This document shows positions 33,805 to 47,012 of a DNA stretch of 64,000 nt, one piece after another. A program made the position numbers and the translations under genes. Location of the stretch: assembly GCA_025093555.1 (NCBI GenBank), contig JAIWNF010000031.1, forward strand, positions 496,001 to 560,000, given 5' to 3'. The notes under the pieces were generated by a model. It saw nothing but the letters and a program-made list of their open reading frames with translations, did not search any database and was not told where the DNA came from. This stretch comes from Circinella umbellata (Eukaryota; Mucoromycota; Mucoromycetes; Mucorales; Lichtheimiaceae). Within the stretch, counting starts at the first letter, position 1. Each line of letters begins with the position of its first letter.

Positions 33805-35486
33805 TTATTGTTCGTATATTGCCTTTTCATTATATTCTTGTGCATGGTGGAGAATGTCGTCAGCATTGGTGATGGATCTAAATTTAATTCGATATCCATG
33901 ATTAATAATTTTAGAATTGCTTAACAAATATGGATAAAATAAAGACTTACATAATTTTATCCAATGGATATTCCTTTTTAATCAAATTGGCAAGGACTTT
34001 ACCGGGACCGAAACAAATAAATTGTTTTATATCTTGTTCTTTACAATAAGTAATGCTTCGTTGCCACTCAACCGTATGGGTTACTTGTTGGACAAGTAAT
34101 TTGGGGATTTCTTCAACGCTGGTATACTATTTTATTATTTTTATTCACGTATCGGGTCAGTAACCATGACGACAATATCTTAAACAAAATGAAAACTTAC
34201 GGGTTTGGCGGTTACGTTGGAAATCACATCTACACAAGGCTTTTTGAAAGTAATTGTTTTAAATGCTTCTTCCATAGCATCTGCCGCGTCCTTCATCAAT
34301 GAACAATGGAATGGTGCTCTGTCATATGTGTGAATAAAAAACTGTATCTCCTTTGATTTCAGAAAAAAAAAGAAATGTAAGATTGTGCTAATTACTTACG
34401 ATACTGGAAGATCAACCGCTCTAGCAGCAAATCTCCGCGCTAATAATTGCCTTGATGCTTCATCCACACCTTTACTTGTACCACTAATAACTACTTGAAA
34501 TGACTGTACCATTCATATTGCGATTTTAGAATAAAATCTTTATCTTTCTCAATTTATTCATCCAATTCAATAATATTTGTTTTGTAGATCCAACAACACT
34601 TACGCTATTTACATTGGCCATTGCCACCAATTCATTCTCTGGTAATTCTTCATTAATTTCCTTGATAGCTTGTTCCAAATCAGATAATTTTGCCTTTCTT
34701 ACTACCAACGCAGACATAGCAGTTTTTCGATCACCAACAGCTTGTGCCATACGTTCACCCCTCAACCGTACTAATCGAACAGCATCTGTCAAAGATAATG
34801 CACCTGTTGCTACCAGTGCAGTATATTCACCTAGTGAATGGCCTAAAGTATAATTACATGCTTTTGCAACTTCAAATCCGAACTCAACTTCCAATACACG
34901 TAATAAAGCGATTGATGTCGTTAAGATAGCAGGTTGTGCATTTTCCGTTCGTCTCAATTTTTCCTAATATGAAAAAATAAATCAATAATTAATACCCTTT
35001 GTTTTTAGCTTTTTCTTTTCCCCGCAAAAACTTAGCAATAAACTTGCTAGCTATCTCCTCAAACTTTCTTTGCCTTGTGTAATTACTACCAATAGAATAA
35101 ACGAATGAAACAAAAACAAACCTGTTCACCTTCGAAAATAAGAGATCGAAGTCCATTTCCTAGTGCTTCGTCAGCTTCGTCAAAGACAAGTTTGGCCGAT
35201 CGCGGATATAAATTGTACAAATCCTTCCCCATGCCAATAAACTGTGAACCTTGACCTATAAATAATGTTATTAGGTATATAAGTTTCATTTTCTTTTTCA
35301 AAGTCTTAGAATTGGGACTAAAAAGTTTACCTGGAAATAGAATGCCACGGTGGGACTTTTCGATACCTGCAATGCTCTAATATTTATAACAATTAGAAAC
35401 TTAAATAAGAATGATAATTAAAGAAAGAAAAGAAAAACGTCAAGATATATTTTTACCATCCATGCTCGTCTTGGAATGAATGTCAT
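33805..35486 (-). CDS. MCT1: Mitochondrial malonyl-CoA:ACP transacylase (type II fatty acid synthesis)
   Basis: It transfers malonyl from CoA to acyl carrier protein in mitochondrial fatty acid/lipoate synthesis. Eight exons on the minus strand (35486-35457, 35376-35331, 35255-35122, 34963-34604, 34503-34400, 34318-34201, 34126-33951, 33877-33805) give 346 aa, in the family's size range. Motifs are FPGQGSQFIGMGKDL near the N-terminus, the nucleophile elbow GHSLGEY, the substrate-binding Arg in VRLRGERM, ANVNS, a second active-site His region (SAPFHCSLM) and the late FGPGKVL motif. The first exon is only 30 bp (MTFIPRRAWM) and supplies a short basic leader; mitochondrial targeting is inferred from family and context. 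Introns are 50-110 bp. Confidence 0.93.
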
Positions 35487-37359
35487 AATGGTATTGTTAT
35501 TTTAAATATGGTATTCGCACAATTAACACACAAAGAGCAAGAAGATAAAAGATAATAAAACAATAACAGGAAAGAACCGGCGCGATCTTTTCCGTTTGTT
35601 TTTTTATTATAGTGTCGTACAAGCATTGTCCCTTGTTCCCGGTAGACGAAACTGAATCGGGTTCAATTGGAGTGAAAGAATGGGGTTTGTAACACCCTGT
35701 TCTGTCATTGGATCACTAAACTGCATAATGGCATGTGCTTTTTTTTAATGCAAAAATTTAATTGTTCATGGTTTGGACTCATCATGTTGCAACCAATATT
35801 GTCTAAATAAACACTAACATTCTTTATTATCCCCGCGTATTATCGCATTATTCGTTTCTTACACTCCTATGTTAAAATATTCTTTTGAGAAGAATCAAGA
35901 AACCCGTTTTAGCAAAACTTAATGTTGTATAACCTTACCATTATTTATTATGGTAACGCATAATATCTATCTGCACGTCCCTGTTCCCAGGACTGCATAT
36001 GTATAATTATCGGTATAATATGTATGAGGGCGTCTCACCACTGTCGCAGAGAAGAAATAAATATTTAGATGGAGGATCTGCGAAATAATGATCAGCCAAG
36101 CGGCAGAAATAATTATAATTTAAACGTCGTTACATGTTGCTTAGTAGTGCAACATACCTATGCTATTTACATTACTAATATACATCTCGATATATATAAA
36201 GCTATATAAATGCTAGTGTGGATATACTTGTTCTGAAGCAACCCCTTCAGAGTTACAGTACATACAATATTCTATATTAATTTTAAGCTATATATATGTG
36301 TTCTTGTAAAAATAAAGTCATCTTTCAAGTATATATGCGCTGCTACTATGTATTATAATACGTTTTAACCTTCTGTCTTATCGATAAAAGGAAAATATGT
36401 ACGTACCCAAATACTGTAGACTTATTTCTTAAAAATGCCTCTTTTTTTTATCTTATAGTGTTATATCATTTGTTTCTTTCTTTTTTTAGTCGATGAACAT
36501 GAGTACATACAAGTTATTCTGGTGATACTAGAAAAGGGGAGAATAATTGTTGTTATGTATCACTTTGTAGGAGAAAATGGTAGTAAGGTGGGCTCTTTAG
36601 AAACAAGATGTCTAAAGAGGATTTGCATGGTTATCAATGGCGCATGAAATTTAGTCAGGGGTATGTTAAAAAAAGTAAGGGGGGAAATCACAAATTTCCT
36701 AATTAAGCGAACAAAAGAAGTCTGTTTCTATGAGTGGCATACCGTGCTGCGTTGTTTTTTTTATTTTATTTTTTATTTTTTACTAGTTACGATACTTCAA
36801 CTGTTGCGTTATTCAAAAATGAATAATGGCTCTTATATATCCTTGTCTTTTGTTGCTTCCTTATCGTGTTTCTTTCATAAACAATTATTGTATAATATTA
36901 GCTTAGGTGACCGATAATTTTTGATGCTATCAAATATTCAAAAATAAAAGGGCTCATATATTTCTTCTTATCCTGAGGTCGATCACAGAAATAAAACAAG
37001 ATGACTAGATTCTGTTTATCATATTTTTTCTTCTATTTACAAAGGAATGAACGTTTGCTTATACATCATCAAAATAATAATATGCATGCGAAAAAAAAAA
37101 GGTTTTAGAGACAAATTCTACTCCATAAAGAAATGAGTGTTACTCTATTTCTCTATATTTATATTTGACGGAAAAAAAAGAGAAGCAGAATATTTTTTTT
37201 TCATATATAAGAGAACAAAAAAATTAGGTCGTTGTTTGATTGTCTTTTTATTCTTTTACATTATTAAAAACGATATTTTCTCCCTTCTCCTTCTCCTTCT
37301 TCTTCTTTTTTCTTTTCTTTTCTTTTCTTTTTAAAGTTGTAACAAGCCTATTTATCACT
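35487..37359. other. 1.9-kb gene-free region
   Basis: I see no supportable gene. Open frames at 36663-36917 and 37137-37334 are Phe/Leu-rich products of T-runs. A small perfect stem (CTGAAG/CTTCAG) at 36231-36250 and several TACGTA hexamers are present. The last 120 bp before the next gene are strongly pyrimidine-rich (TTCTTTTC repeats at 37270-37335), as often seen before fungal start codons. Confidence 0.6.
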
Positions 37360-38941
37360 ATGGATTATTTGAAGTTGCTTCTCGAAAACAAAACATCACA
37401 GGAGATTGATAGTGAACGTCGACAAGCAGCATATACACTGGTATACATGACAATATGTTTGACATGTGTTGTTTGGCAAATTATCAACGCCAGTATACTT
37501 CTTTATCGATCACGAAAGCTTCTCCATTTTGCTGTTTTATTTGAAGTATTGCTGGCCTTTTTGGTTATTCTATCCAGTATTTTAAATCCATTAATTGATC
37601 TTAGTTGCGATGTTGTAAGCCATTTATTATTATGATTTCACAGCCATCACTATTTCTTTACTACATATATGTACTCACATTACTATAACAATAGCGCTAC
37701 TGGATATCCATTGTTTCCATCAATTTGGCTGGCTGTTGTATTCAAAACATCTTGCTATACAAAGCATATATTTGTTACGATAGAGCAAAATGGTTATTAT
37801 GGCTTGGATCATTTATCAATCTAGGATATCTTGCTTTGATTGTTCTTTACAGTACCCTTGGACGAGTTGATAGTACCTTAGATATCTTTGGCAACTGTAT
37901 TGTAAGTCTATTTTTATCTACTGTACCATTCAACCTATTTATATTTTTAATTTATTAATTTGATGTCACGTAACCAAAAAAATAATATTCCCTTATAATA
38001 TTTACCCTTTATATATAGCTATACAACCGTAAGTAAATATATGTATAATTATTTAATGTTTTTTTTCTCAATAAATCTAACTATTATTGAATTATATCAT
38101 CTTTATTTAATGTTAGTTGAATGGCCTGCTTTTGCAAAGCTTGGTTTAGATATCCTTAGCAACGCATTTTTGTCGGTAGCCTTTTTGTTGGTTATTCATA
38201 AACATTATCGAATGTTTGGAAATAGTTTACATAAATCACTTTTGTCCAGTGGCATAGTTTTTTCGCAAGTATTTAAAAGATATTATTTATATATTCAAGT
38301 ACTTGAAAAATTCGTTTCCTTACACAGCACTAATTATTCAATTTTGATTATGTATTATGTTCGATATATATGTAGTGTGGGTGTTATCGCATCAAATATT
38401 ATTGTTGGAATATTGATCGCTTTTCGAGTAATGGGTGGATTATCTGCTGACCTTTATTCTTTTGACTGTACGTTCTTTTCCTCCTAAACAGTGGTTACAT
38501 AAATCATATTACATTATACGTAAAGAAAAAGAAATATCTATGCTCTTCATTTATATAGCATTTATATGTTGACTTGAATTTTTTTCTTTATTTTTATTAG
38601 GGGTAATAACCGGTTATTTATTAATTAAACAGTTCAAATTCGATAACAAACAAAAAAATGATGACGATATTATTTCGAAAACTATGCAACAAGACGACGT
38701 AGGAAGTATCTTATCTGATCATGCTAATGTACATTTTCAACTTCCTGGTGACCCTCAGCGTCGTAACAATAGTCGTGACAACCATGTCAGTGCGCTTACT
38801 GGATTAGAATTATTATCGCCGTCGTCACCTACTCCTACACGTGTTGATGAGAAATATCAAAAATGCCCTAATTGTCGAACATCTATTATTTTTTTTCGTG
38901 ATGAAGATGAAGATATTGAAAAACAACGTATTTTTTATTAG
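37360..38941 (+). CDS. Seven-helix integral membrane protein with a 10-nt micro-exon, function unknown
   Basis: Five exons (37360-37614, 37695-37901, 38019-38028, 38117-38467, 38601-38941) give 387 aa. Seven hydrophobic segments are visible, starting YTLVYMTICLTCVVWQIINA, LHFAVLFEVLLAFLVILSSI, YWISIVSINLAGCCIQNILL, WLLWLGSFINLGYLALIVLY, ILSNAFLSVAFLLVI, VGVIASNIIVGILIAF and YSFDWVITGYLLI. A cytosolic-looking acidic tail follows, with one CPNC pair. The topology is receptor-like (GPCR-type), but I recognise no family motif, so a receptor role is speculation. The third exon is only CTATACAACC, bounded by ATATAG and GTAAGT; skipping it breaks the frame. The 3' end of this gene is duplicated, with a nonsense change, at about 49440-49526. 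Confidence 0.8.
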
Positions 38942-39268
38942 TATTAATTACTAAGTAGGATAAAGTAACCGTTATTCTAAATCTTATATATATACCTTTT
39001 TTTCTTAAAAAATAATAATCAAAACTTATACCAAACAACAGCTTATTAACTCGCTATAATAATGTATCCTATGACAGCATCAATAATAGTTGTTTCTTAT
39101 TATTCTACGTACCATACATTTTATATTAATAAAATTTTAACTTGCTTATCATATTATCAGTATTATTTTTATGTATAATTGATGCATTACGTATATATAT
39201 TTATGTCTAATTATATTTTACAATGGCCATATCTACCTATTTATATAATATTTATTAATATATTTTAA
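38942..39268. other. Convergent gap between 7-helix gene and F-box gene
   Basis: AT-rich 327 bp. Parts recur at 49527-50193 as part of the segmental duplication. No gene. Confidence 0.7.
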
Positions 39269-41663
39269 TTATAAGTACGTATCAAAATCAAAACTGAATA
39301 TATCTTCATCGTAATCGTGATAGTTATAATCATAGTCATCAACGTCATCAATGATTTTTAAATAATTGAATTGTCTTCTTGTGTTATTTACAAATGCTAT
39401 GATATCTTCAGAGTCAACACGGCAACGTTTTACAATCAAAGTATTCAATTTTTTTGCACTATGTATGAATCCTTTGATATCATCGTTCGTTAGTCCATCC
39501 ATACCAAATAAATGAAGTACCTCAAGATACTCCATGCTGCTAATTATGTCCAAGAGCATATTACTATCCACCACCCCTTCCATTCCTCCCAGTTTGAGCT
39601 TGGTTATTTGGACATTTTGCTTATTTAACTTAATAAAAAAGTCCTTGAAGCCTTGTCGTGTGATTTTGCTATCACCCAGGAAACTCAAGCCTTTGATCGT
39701 CTTGATATCAGCAAGTGCATCAAGTACATCGTCCGAGATACAATAGCAATAGTCAAAAATAACATTTCTTAGCTTTTTTGTTGCATTGGGTCCAGGCAGC
39801 GATTTGGCAGCATATTCCTTGAATAATCGTACGAAACACTGTGTCGCAAGAGTATGATCCGGGTCATTGTGCATAGTTGGAACATGTGTGAATCCAAGCG
39901 TCTCTGGCATTTGTTGCGAGTTGATCAATGTATCCACAACAGCGAATAAATTAGACGGTTTAACCGATTTAAAAAACTTGAGCGATGGTGCAACCATTCT
40001 GCAAAAGAGTGGCTCATATACATCATAAATATCTGGCCAGAACATTATTTTTTGCAATCGATCCAAATTCAATACAACACCTGCTGCTTTTCTTGCGTAA
40101 TCTGGACGAAAATTATCATGCGGCTCGCCATTTAGATCTTGGTGCTTTGTCATGTACATGTTGGCATGGATTATCTCCAATGTTTTTTGGTTTTTTTGCA
40201 AAAGTCGCAAAAATTCATCGCCTGGTACCCCTGGCCTTTCGTTACAGGAGTAGAATGCGCGTAACCTTCCTTGTTCCTGTTCGGTATACATAGTATTCGT
40301 GCTGATAATCGGAATTATTGGCTCATCGTTGTTATAGCCTTGATTTAATACTTCATGTGATGAGGGTAGTTCATAAAGATTATTATACCCCAACATTTCG
40401 ACATTATGGAAGTAATTAGTTACGATATCCAGTGCACTTGGTGTTGCCATCCCCAGTCTTAATCGTCGAACATATGGACACTTTTTTGTTAACGGTTTGA
40501 GAGCATCACCGGACGTTGAATATGTATCTAATGTAAGGTCGATCAAAGAGCGATGTGGCTCTTGTAAACCTTCTAGTTCGCCAAGTACATCTGCAAGGGA
40601 ATCCACCACATCGAATATAAGCGTTTCAAGATAGGGAAGATGAAATAATATGTCTGTCATTGTTATTGGAGACCCATATTCGGAGAACATAAAATTGAGC
40701 CTGGTCAAAGTGTAGCGCATTTTCCAAAAGCCGTTCATTAATGTCATTACTGAGTTTGTACAAAATACAGTGGGAAGCGTAGTTTCTATAATAATAATAG
40801 TAGTAGTAGTAGTACCAAGAGCACAGTCTTTACTAGTTAGTTTACGCATTTTAATAATTTCTCTACTATGAAATTGCATATTGTATTGATGCTGTATAAA
40901 GTCTATATTTACCTGCCAATTCAAGCGACTTGAGATTCCTAAAATGCCCATTTTCCAAAACTTCAAGGTATTTCAACCACACCTCCCTATTTATTGCTGT
41001 AATGGTGAGATGATTGATATGTTTCGCTATCTTTGATAACACTTGTGAAACAGCAATGGCCCCATCAGAGCCATGATCATTGTATATATATTTCCACGCC
41101 TCTTGACAATTTTCTAGCCGTTGAGACCATGTTGTCGAAACATGAAATAAATTTGACCTTTCTTCTTCTGATAATAATAATACAATTTCATCCTTTACTT
41201 CTAATGGAAGAGCGCTCACTAGGTCAAAATGTTGATTATTTTTTTCATCCACCCTCTTTTTGGCTTGTAACAATTGTCCATAAGCTGAATTATTTGTAGG
41301 TACTTTTTCTAAACCTTCTTGATACACTTTTAAAGCTCTTGCTTGCTTTCCTTGCATAGACAATATTTTACCATAACACAAGTAACCCTGAGGCAGACTC
41401 GGTGCGTATTTAATCATGGTTTCAGCGTCTCGTGCAGCAGCTCCAAATTTACTTTTCATACTGAGCGCATGGGCACGATGTTCAAGTATTAATAAAAGTT
41501 CTAATTGTCTTATATGTGCAATGGTATTCGTTGCTTGTCGAATGATTTCGTCATAGTCGCGATGGTTGTATGCATTCTTGACTTTTTCGAAAGAAGATGT
41601 AGGTGTACCTGTATTGATAATCGTAGTTGCTGTGGTAACTGGTGTTGTAGTACTCATGTTCAT
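39269..41663 (-). CDS. TPR/F-box/leucine-rich-repeat protein, copy 2
   Basis: Exons 41663-40913 and 40860-39269 give 780 aa; a second Met two codons in (MNM) is an equal start candidate. TPR-like helices occupy residues about 15-140 (EHRAHALSMKSKFGAAARDAETMIKYAPSLPQGYLCYGKILSMQGKQARALKVYQEGLEKVP). An F-box follows (LVSALPLEVKDEIVLLLSEEERSNLFHVSTTW, about 160-190), then about 560 residues of LRR-like repeats. The 52-bp intron is at the same phase and place as in copies 1 and 3. It is predicted to be an SCF ubiquitin-ligase adaptor with unknown substrate. Copy 3 (50194-52587) is its nearest relative, clearly a recent duplicate that includes flanking DNA. A Thr/Ile run early in exon 2 reflects a TAG/TAA-type repeat and is absent from copy 3. 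Confidence 0.9.
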
Positions 41664-42295
41664 TCACGGAAAGCAATAAATGAAAAAAGGACAGAGATGG
41701 GAGGGAATGTAATAAAAAGAAAAAGAAAATACTTTTCATCTTTTTATATGGTCTTTACATATTTGATTTTTGCAGGATTAGCAACCGCCACCAAAGAGGC
41801 GCAGTTATCGCAGCATTAACCTTTTTTTTTTTTTTTGGTAGAGGCACATTTTTATTTAAAAAAAGGAAAGCAGGGACTGCAGCATTAACAATTCAATTAG
41901 CGTTTGTGATACAAACAGCTCGTATTTAAATGTTGGTGTATCCTAAACTCTCATAATTATTGATATTGTATACATCGCCAGCGTTTGACGACCAATGAAT
42001 GTACGTAGAGGATTACTAGATGGACCACTTAGTATCACTATAGTTCATTTCAATTTGAAAAATAAAATGTACCCTCTTTTTTTTTACATGCAGAAAATAT
42101 CAAACACTTATGACTCACATATTGTTTCTTAACTTATCATTTGTATGTCCAGTATGTATACGTAATAGTTGTAGTTATTTGCAATTTCTTTAAACTTTCC
42201 CACCTTTCCACTTGTGCTAATAATTAATGCTACTAGCTATTGTATTCTGTTCTCCTTAGATAACATATATCTGAGAAAGTAAATATCTATTGTTA
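41664..42295. other. Gap between F-box copy 2 and the AAA ATPase
   Basis: No gene. This sequence is represented again at 52588-52870 and more fully at 56680-57240 as part of the duplicated segment. It contains TACGTA at 42159-42164, where the duplicate has only TA. Confidence 0.6.
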
Positions 42296-43501
42296 TTACC
42301 CTGCAAGTGCTTTTTTATTACTATTTTCATAGGTTTCTAACATGGATAATGTAATTGTTGGAGGTATCATTTTCAATGCCTTTTCAAAATGAATCATCTC
42401 TACTTTATCAGCTGTGTGCATATCACGTAATGCCATCATTGCGGCCTCTCGACATATATTTTGTAAATCAGCACCAGTATACATATTTGTCTATAGTTAA
42501 TAAATGATTAAATTATTATCTTTAAAATAATGACTTTCAGGTATTAAATTATTTTGCAACTTACTTGTTTTGCTATGCTAATTAAATCTACATTATCGCT
42601 TAAAGGAGTTTTTCGAGTATGAATCTTTAAAATCTCATTTCGAGCTTCTTCATCTGGTGGTGGAACATATACCAATCGATCGAACCGTCCTGGTCGTAAT
42701 AAAGCAGCATCTAACATATCAGGACGATTGGTAGCGCCCTTTTTTGACATAATTAAGTCGAGGATGAGTATTATTATCTGCTAGCATTAGACATTTTCTT
42801 ATTTTAACCCCTTATCTCTCATTCGAATTGATCGTTCTTACCACAACAAGAACAGATTCAGCAGTTTCTACACCATCCATTTCATTTAAAAGAGTAGATA
42901 AAACACGTTCTTGAACACTATCTCCGCTATTTGATCCACCACTACCCATATTTCGCTTTCCAACAATGGCTTCCGTTTCATCCAGAAAAATAATAGCTGG
43001 TGCTGATGCCCTTGCTTTTTGAAAAGTAGTACGTACTAATAATATAATTAAAAAAGTTAATAAATATCTTTTCTTTTTTGTTTTGGTAGTTTGGTCGTTT
43101 GATGACTATTATCATTTGAATATAAGAAATAAAAAAAAAAGACTTACCAACTTTTTCTGAGTCACCAACATAAGGTGAATAAAGCTGTGCGCCATTTATA
43201 GATAAAAATGCCGCACCAGAGGATGATGCAATAACCTTATAAATGTTTTATTATTTGTTTGTTAATAATTCTAATGTAACTTTAGTAACCATCATTTTTG
43301 CAATTTCATACAAACAATACCTTGACTAACGTTGTTTTACTACATCCAGGTGGTCCGTAAAGTAAAATACCTCTTGGAGGTTTTAATCCTAATCGTATAA
43401 AACTATCTTTGTGGATAATAGGCCATTCAACTGCTTGTTTAAGTTGCTAGATGAATTATCATATAAGCATTAGTTTTAATTATTACTTTTAACTATATAA
43501 T

Positions 43502-43534
<33 letters not shown>

Positions 43535-45708
43535 ATTTTTATATGTATTACTTTTTTAACTTCCTGTAATCCACCCACATCTTGCCAGCTGGATTTCTCA
43601 ACTTCCACTTGAAAACCACGTTGCATGGAAGGTCGTACAATACTTAACGCCACTTTGAAGTCATTAAGGTCCACTTTTAAATCACTATATATTTTTCACA
43701 AAAAGTATTAGCTTATTTTTATATAACCTCAAAGGGTTCGGCACGAAATATCATATCAATGAAAGAAAACAAAAACTGTGGATATATACTTACAAAGTAG
43801 ATGTGTGACTGGCTCGCTCGACGGCATGCATTGCTGCTTCTCGACAAAGAGCCGTAATATCTGCTGCAACAAACCCATTTGTAGTAGATGCAAGTAGTTC
43901 TATTTGAATATCCAAAAACGGAGCAAAAAACAATTTTTTTTATAAATAATGGATCCCCTGATTCAACATTGTACAAAAGCCATATATCAGTTACACAAGA
44001 AGAAAATGATATTTACCCGAGTTAATACCGTCTTCCAAAGGCATATTAGATAATTGAGTAGCAAATAATGTTTTACGAGTTTCTACATCAGGAGCATCGA
44101 TTGATATTTCACGATCAAATCTAGATATATACAAAGACCCCCATTATCAACAATGATATAATAACGTTTATAAAAATCATATATATATTTACCTTCCCGG
44201 TCGTCTCAGAGCTGGATCAATAGCATTAGGTCGGTTCGTTGCTCCAACAATGATAAGTCTTCCACGAGATTCCATACCATCCATCAAAGTCAATAATTGA
44301 GCAACTACTCTGTTTTCATGAGATTGAGCACGATCACGATGAGGTGTTAACGCATCCTATATAAATCAATCATCCCATACATATAAACATATATACTAAT
44401 AAGTAAAAGGCGCAGAATAGTGTTTCAAATATAATTTATAAAGTACTTGCTATAGCTAACTACTTACAATTTCATCCATAAATAATAAAACGGGAGTATC
44501 TTTCTTAACTGCTGCTTCCTGTGCTTGTTTAAACTTGACACGTAATTTCTCTTCACTTTCACCCATATAAGCACCATATATTTCAGATCCTGATAATGTG
44601 AAAATTTCTGCATGACATGCCCGAGCTACTGAAGATACTAAATACGTCTTTCCCACACCAGGAGGTCCATATAATAATATACCCTTTGGACATTCAATGC
44701 CCATTTGTTCAATCCAATCCTTATATATCAATGGATAACTCACGATTTCCAATAGTTTGTCATAGGCTTTTTCGAGACCTTTGGGTCGATCCGTGCTAAT
44801 AAGCCTGTTGTTGTTAGCAAGAGATAAATTTGCAATGGATGAGGTTAAATTTTCTAGTTGTTCCGTTTCTGTTGTTGGTGGAATGATTGATAGTTTTGTG
44901 GCACTTGATAGGATGACAGGTATATTTTTTGGATAAGTGGATATCACCTAGAACAAAGGGCGTTGCATTAATAAAGGTTTCTTTTTTTTTTGTTAATGAA
45001 TTTATCGATTCAGGTCCCTTACTTTAATTGATAAGACAGAAGATGAAGAACGTGATAGTATAGCAGAAGGATGAACTAACATACCATCTACAAAATTTCG
45101 TATCGCCTAAGTTTTATATTCAGAGTCCAAAAAAAAAATTGGTTATCATGGAATTTCTTGTCAATCACATTCAGAAAATAGTTTCAATTGAATTTTTTAC
45201 CTCGAGTTTTTGTATATCAGAACCCTCGTCATATATGAAGCCAATATCACGTTTTTGAGCTTCTGTATCGTTTGGTTCAAGAACGGTGACGGACACCTTT
45301 GCTTCGATCGCAATTCTGATCCTGTCTATGGATACGACCGCTGGCTCGTCGTCTTTTTCACTTCCAAAGTTGAATTGAATAAAGTCGTCAACAATGATAT
45401 GATCGTCTGGAATGTTGGTTGGCCATATACAACCATAATAGAATAACTAAAGGGAAATAGAGAACTTCAACAATCAGTTTCTTTTATTTATTGAAAAGTG
45501 GAAAAGTTATTTGATCAACCAAAAAAGAAAAAAAAAAAAAAAAGTAGATCGATCTTTATTTTTTTTTCACTTTATTTTTTTAATATACATTGGATAGTTT
45601 ATTGTTGATTTTAACCCAATCGCCAGCAGTTAAACCGAGACTTTTTAAATATGAATACGAGATTTGTGCTATAGCAGGCTTGTTAAGTTGAGTTGGAATG
45701 ACAATCAT
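42296..45708 (-). CDS. Tandem AAA ATPase of the AFG2 group, AFG2B/SPATA5L1-like
   Basis: Thirteen exons on the minus strand (45708-45589, 45446-45201, 45106-45023, 44947-44468, 44356-44193, 44120-44017, 43899-43794, 43684-43561, 43446-43321, 43235-43148, 43035-42842, 42738-42565, 42490-42296) give 734 aa. An N-domain ([21 protein letters not shown]) precedes D1 with Walker A GPPGVGKT, Walker [10 protein letters not shown] and sensor GATNRP. D2 has [25 protein letters not shown], Walker [15 protein letters not shown] and [20 protein letters not shown]. The GPPGCxKT and SPxVGDSEK motifs point to the AFG2B (SPATA5L1) branch, whose animal member works with AFG2A in 60S pre-ribosome maturation. 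That role is inferred. Intron 8 has an atypical GTTAAA donor. Its two last exons are duplicated as a broken copy at 57230-57700. Confidence 0.88.
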
Positions 45709-45878
45709 TATATAGAAAGGAATAAGTTAAATAAAAATAAAAAGAAAGCCTTCAACAACACCGCGTAAATCTCGTGATTATAAAAGAAAATCTAAAATCT
45801 CATGCATTAAAAAAAACCATATATATACACACACACACAAATGACATTTACATAAGAATAATTATAATATTATTATTA

Positions 45879-47012
45879 TTATACAATGTTATCAACGGTG
45901 GATATCAAATTTTGATGTAATTGTTCTGCTTCTGACTCTTTTTTATCCCTTTCTTCCATTACAACATCTTTTGTTTCGCCTGGCTCTTCTTTTATATCCA
46001 CTATATCCATATCGGAAGAGTCTTTTTTATCCATTTCCAATAAAGGTTTTGTTGTTTCTACGCCAAATTTTTGTAACATTTCTAATGTTTCTTTACTTTT
46101 CCTAAAATATAATTACATTTAATATCATTTGATAGCACCTTTTTTTCCCTTTCCAAATCCTTTTTTTTTTTGTATTAATTACCGGCGTAAGTCAGCTGCT
46201 AATTGTTTTTTCTTTGCAATTTGATTTTCCATGAGTAGACGTAATGTTTCTCGTGCCTAATAATGATAACAATTAGCAACGATAACCTATCTTTAATAAG
46301 CATAATAAATTTCACATGATATTTCATAATAACTGATTTGCATAATAATATATAAGACAATACTTTACTTGATGAGGTCGATATTCGTTAAGTATATGAT
46401 GCATATTAATGAATATTGTACTAATGTTTTCTATCCGATCACCATACTATTATATATGTATTGTATTTTATTAGTTTTACTTGTTTCAAAATATAAGTAT
46501 ATATGTCGTTTGTTTTTTACCTGTTCTGGATCTTTGACAAGAATATCCAATAAATCAAGATATTGAGTAATTAATGTACGATTTAACTTTTTCAGTTCTT
46601 GAATTCGATCTATTTATCACTCGCCATTATCAGTTTATTATTTGTAGCGCATATATGTGTGTGTTATGTTTCTGTGAATATATAAACTAGATCACCCAAT
46701 AGTATATATGTATATATTTTTACCGATTTGTCCTGATGGAAATAGTTGTTTAACGCCTAATTCACTTAATGGCTGTAATTGTTCGTGAACTTGCCATCGT
46801 TGATCAAAAATAGTATATGCATCGCTAGGTGGTTGTGGTGGTTCAAGTGATGCCAGTAAGAAATCAGGTTCTGGTGGTTGACTTATAGGTATTTCTGGAA
46901 ATTCTCCTGTTTTTTTTGCTTGTTGTAATCGTTCTAGATTTTTTTGGGTATATCGTTTATATAAGTAAGGTGGATCTGGCCATGCACTTCCTGTTGCTTG
47001 TTGTTCAGCCAT
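45879..47012 (-). CDS. MED7: Mediator complex subunit 7
   Basis: MED7 is a middle-module subunit of the RNA polymerase II Mediator and forms a long helical heterodimer with MED21. Five exons on the minus strand (47012-46724, 46609-46521, 46446-46369, 46256-46183, 46101-45879) give 250 aa, a normal size. The N-terminus has the family's aromatic-proline pattern (WPDPPYLYKRYTQKNLERLQ and a PEPDFLLASLEPPQPP stretch). The middle ([59 protein letters not shown]) is the conserved helical core, including the [15 protein letters not shown] motif. The acidic, Lys/Glu-rich tail is less conserved. It ends 170 bp before the AAA ATPase start on the same strand. Confidence 0.94.

Noticed and set aside
36663..36917. 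84-aa open frame with a hydrophobic stretch
   Set aside because: Phe/Leu content is produced by T-runs. No splice partners, no motif, no conserved neighbour.
38041..38487. 148-aa frame in the 7-helix gene starting MYNYLMFFFS
   Set aside because: Its first part is intron 3. The true exon starts at 38117 after the TTAG acceptor and joins the micro-exon.
39181..39200. A third TACGTA insertion/deletion between the duplicated F-box 3' flanks
   Set aside because: The alignment there differs by about two bases and is ambiguous in a TA-rich stretch, so I did not count it as evidence.
40866..41299. Plus-strand frames opposite the F-box genes (also near 40000, 51000 and 52000)
   Set aside because: They are antisense shadows of strongly supported TPR/F-box/LRR coding exons.
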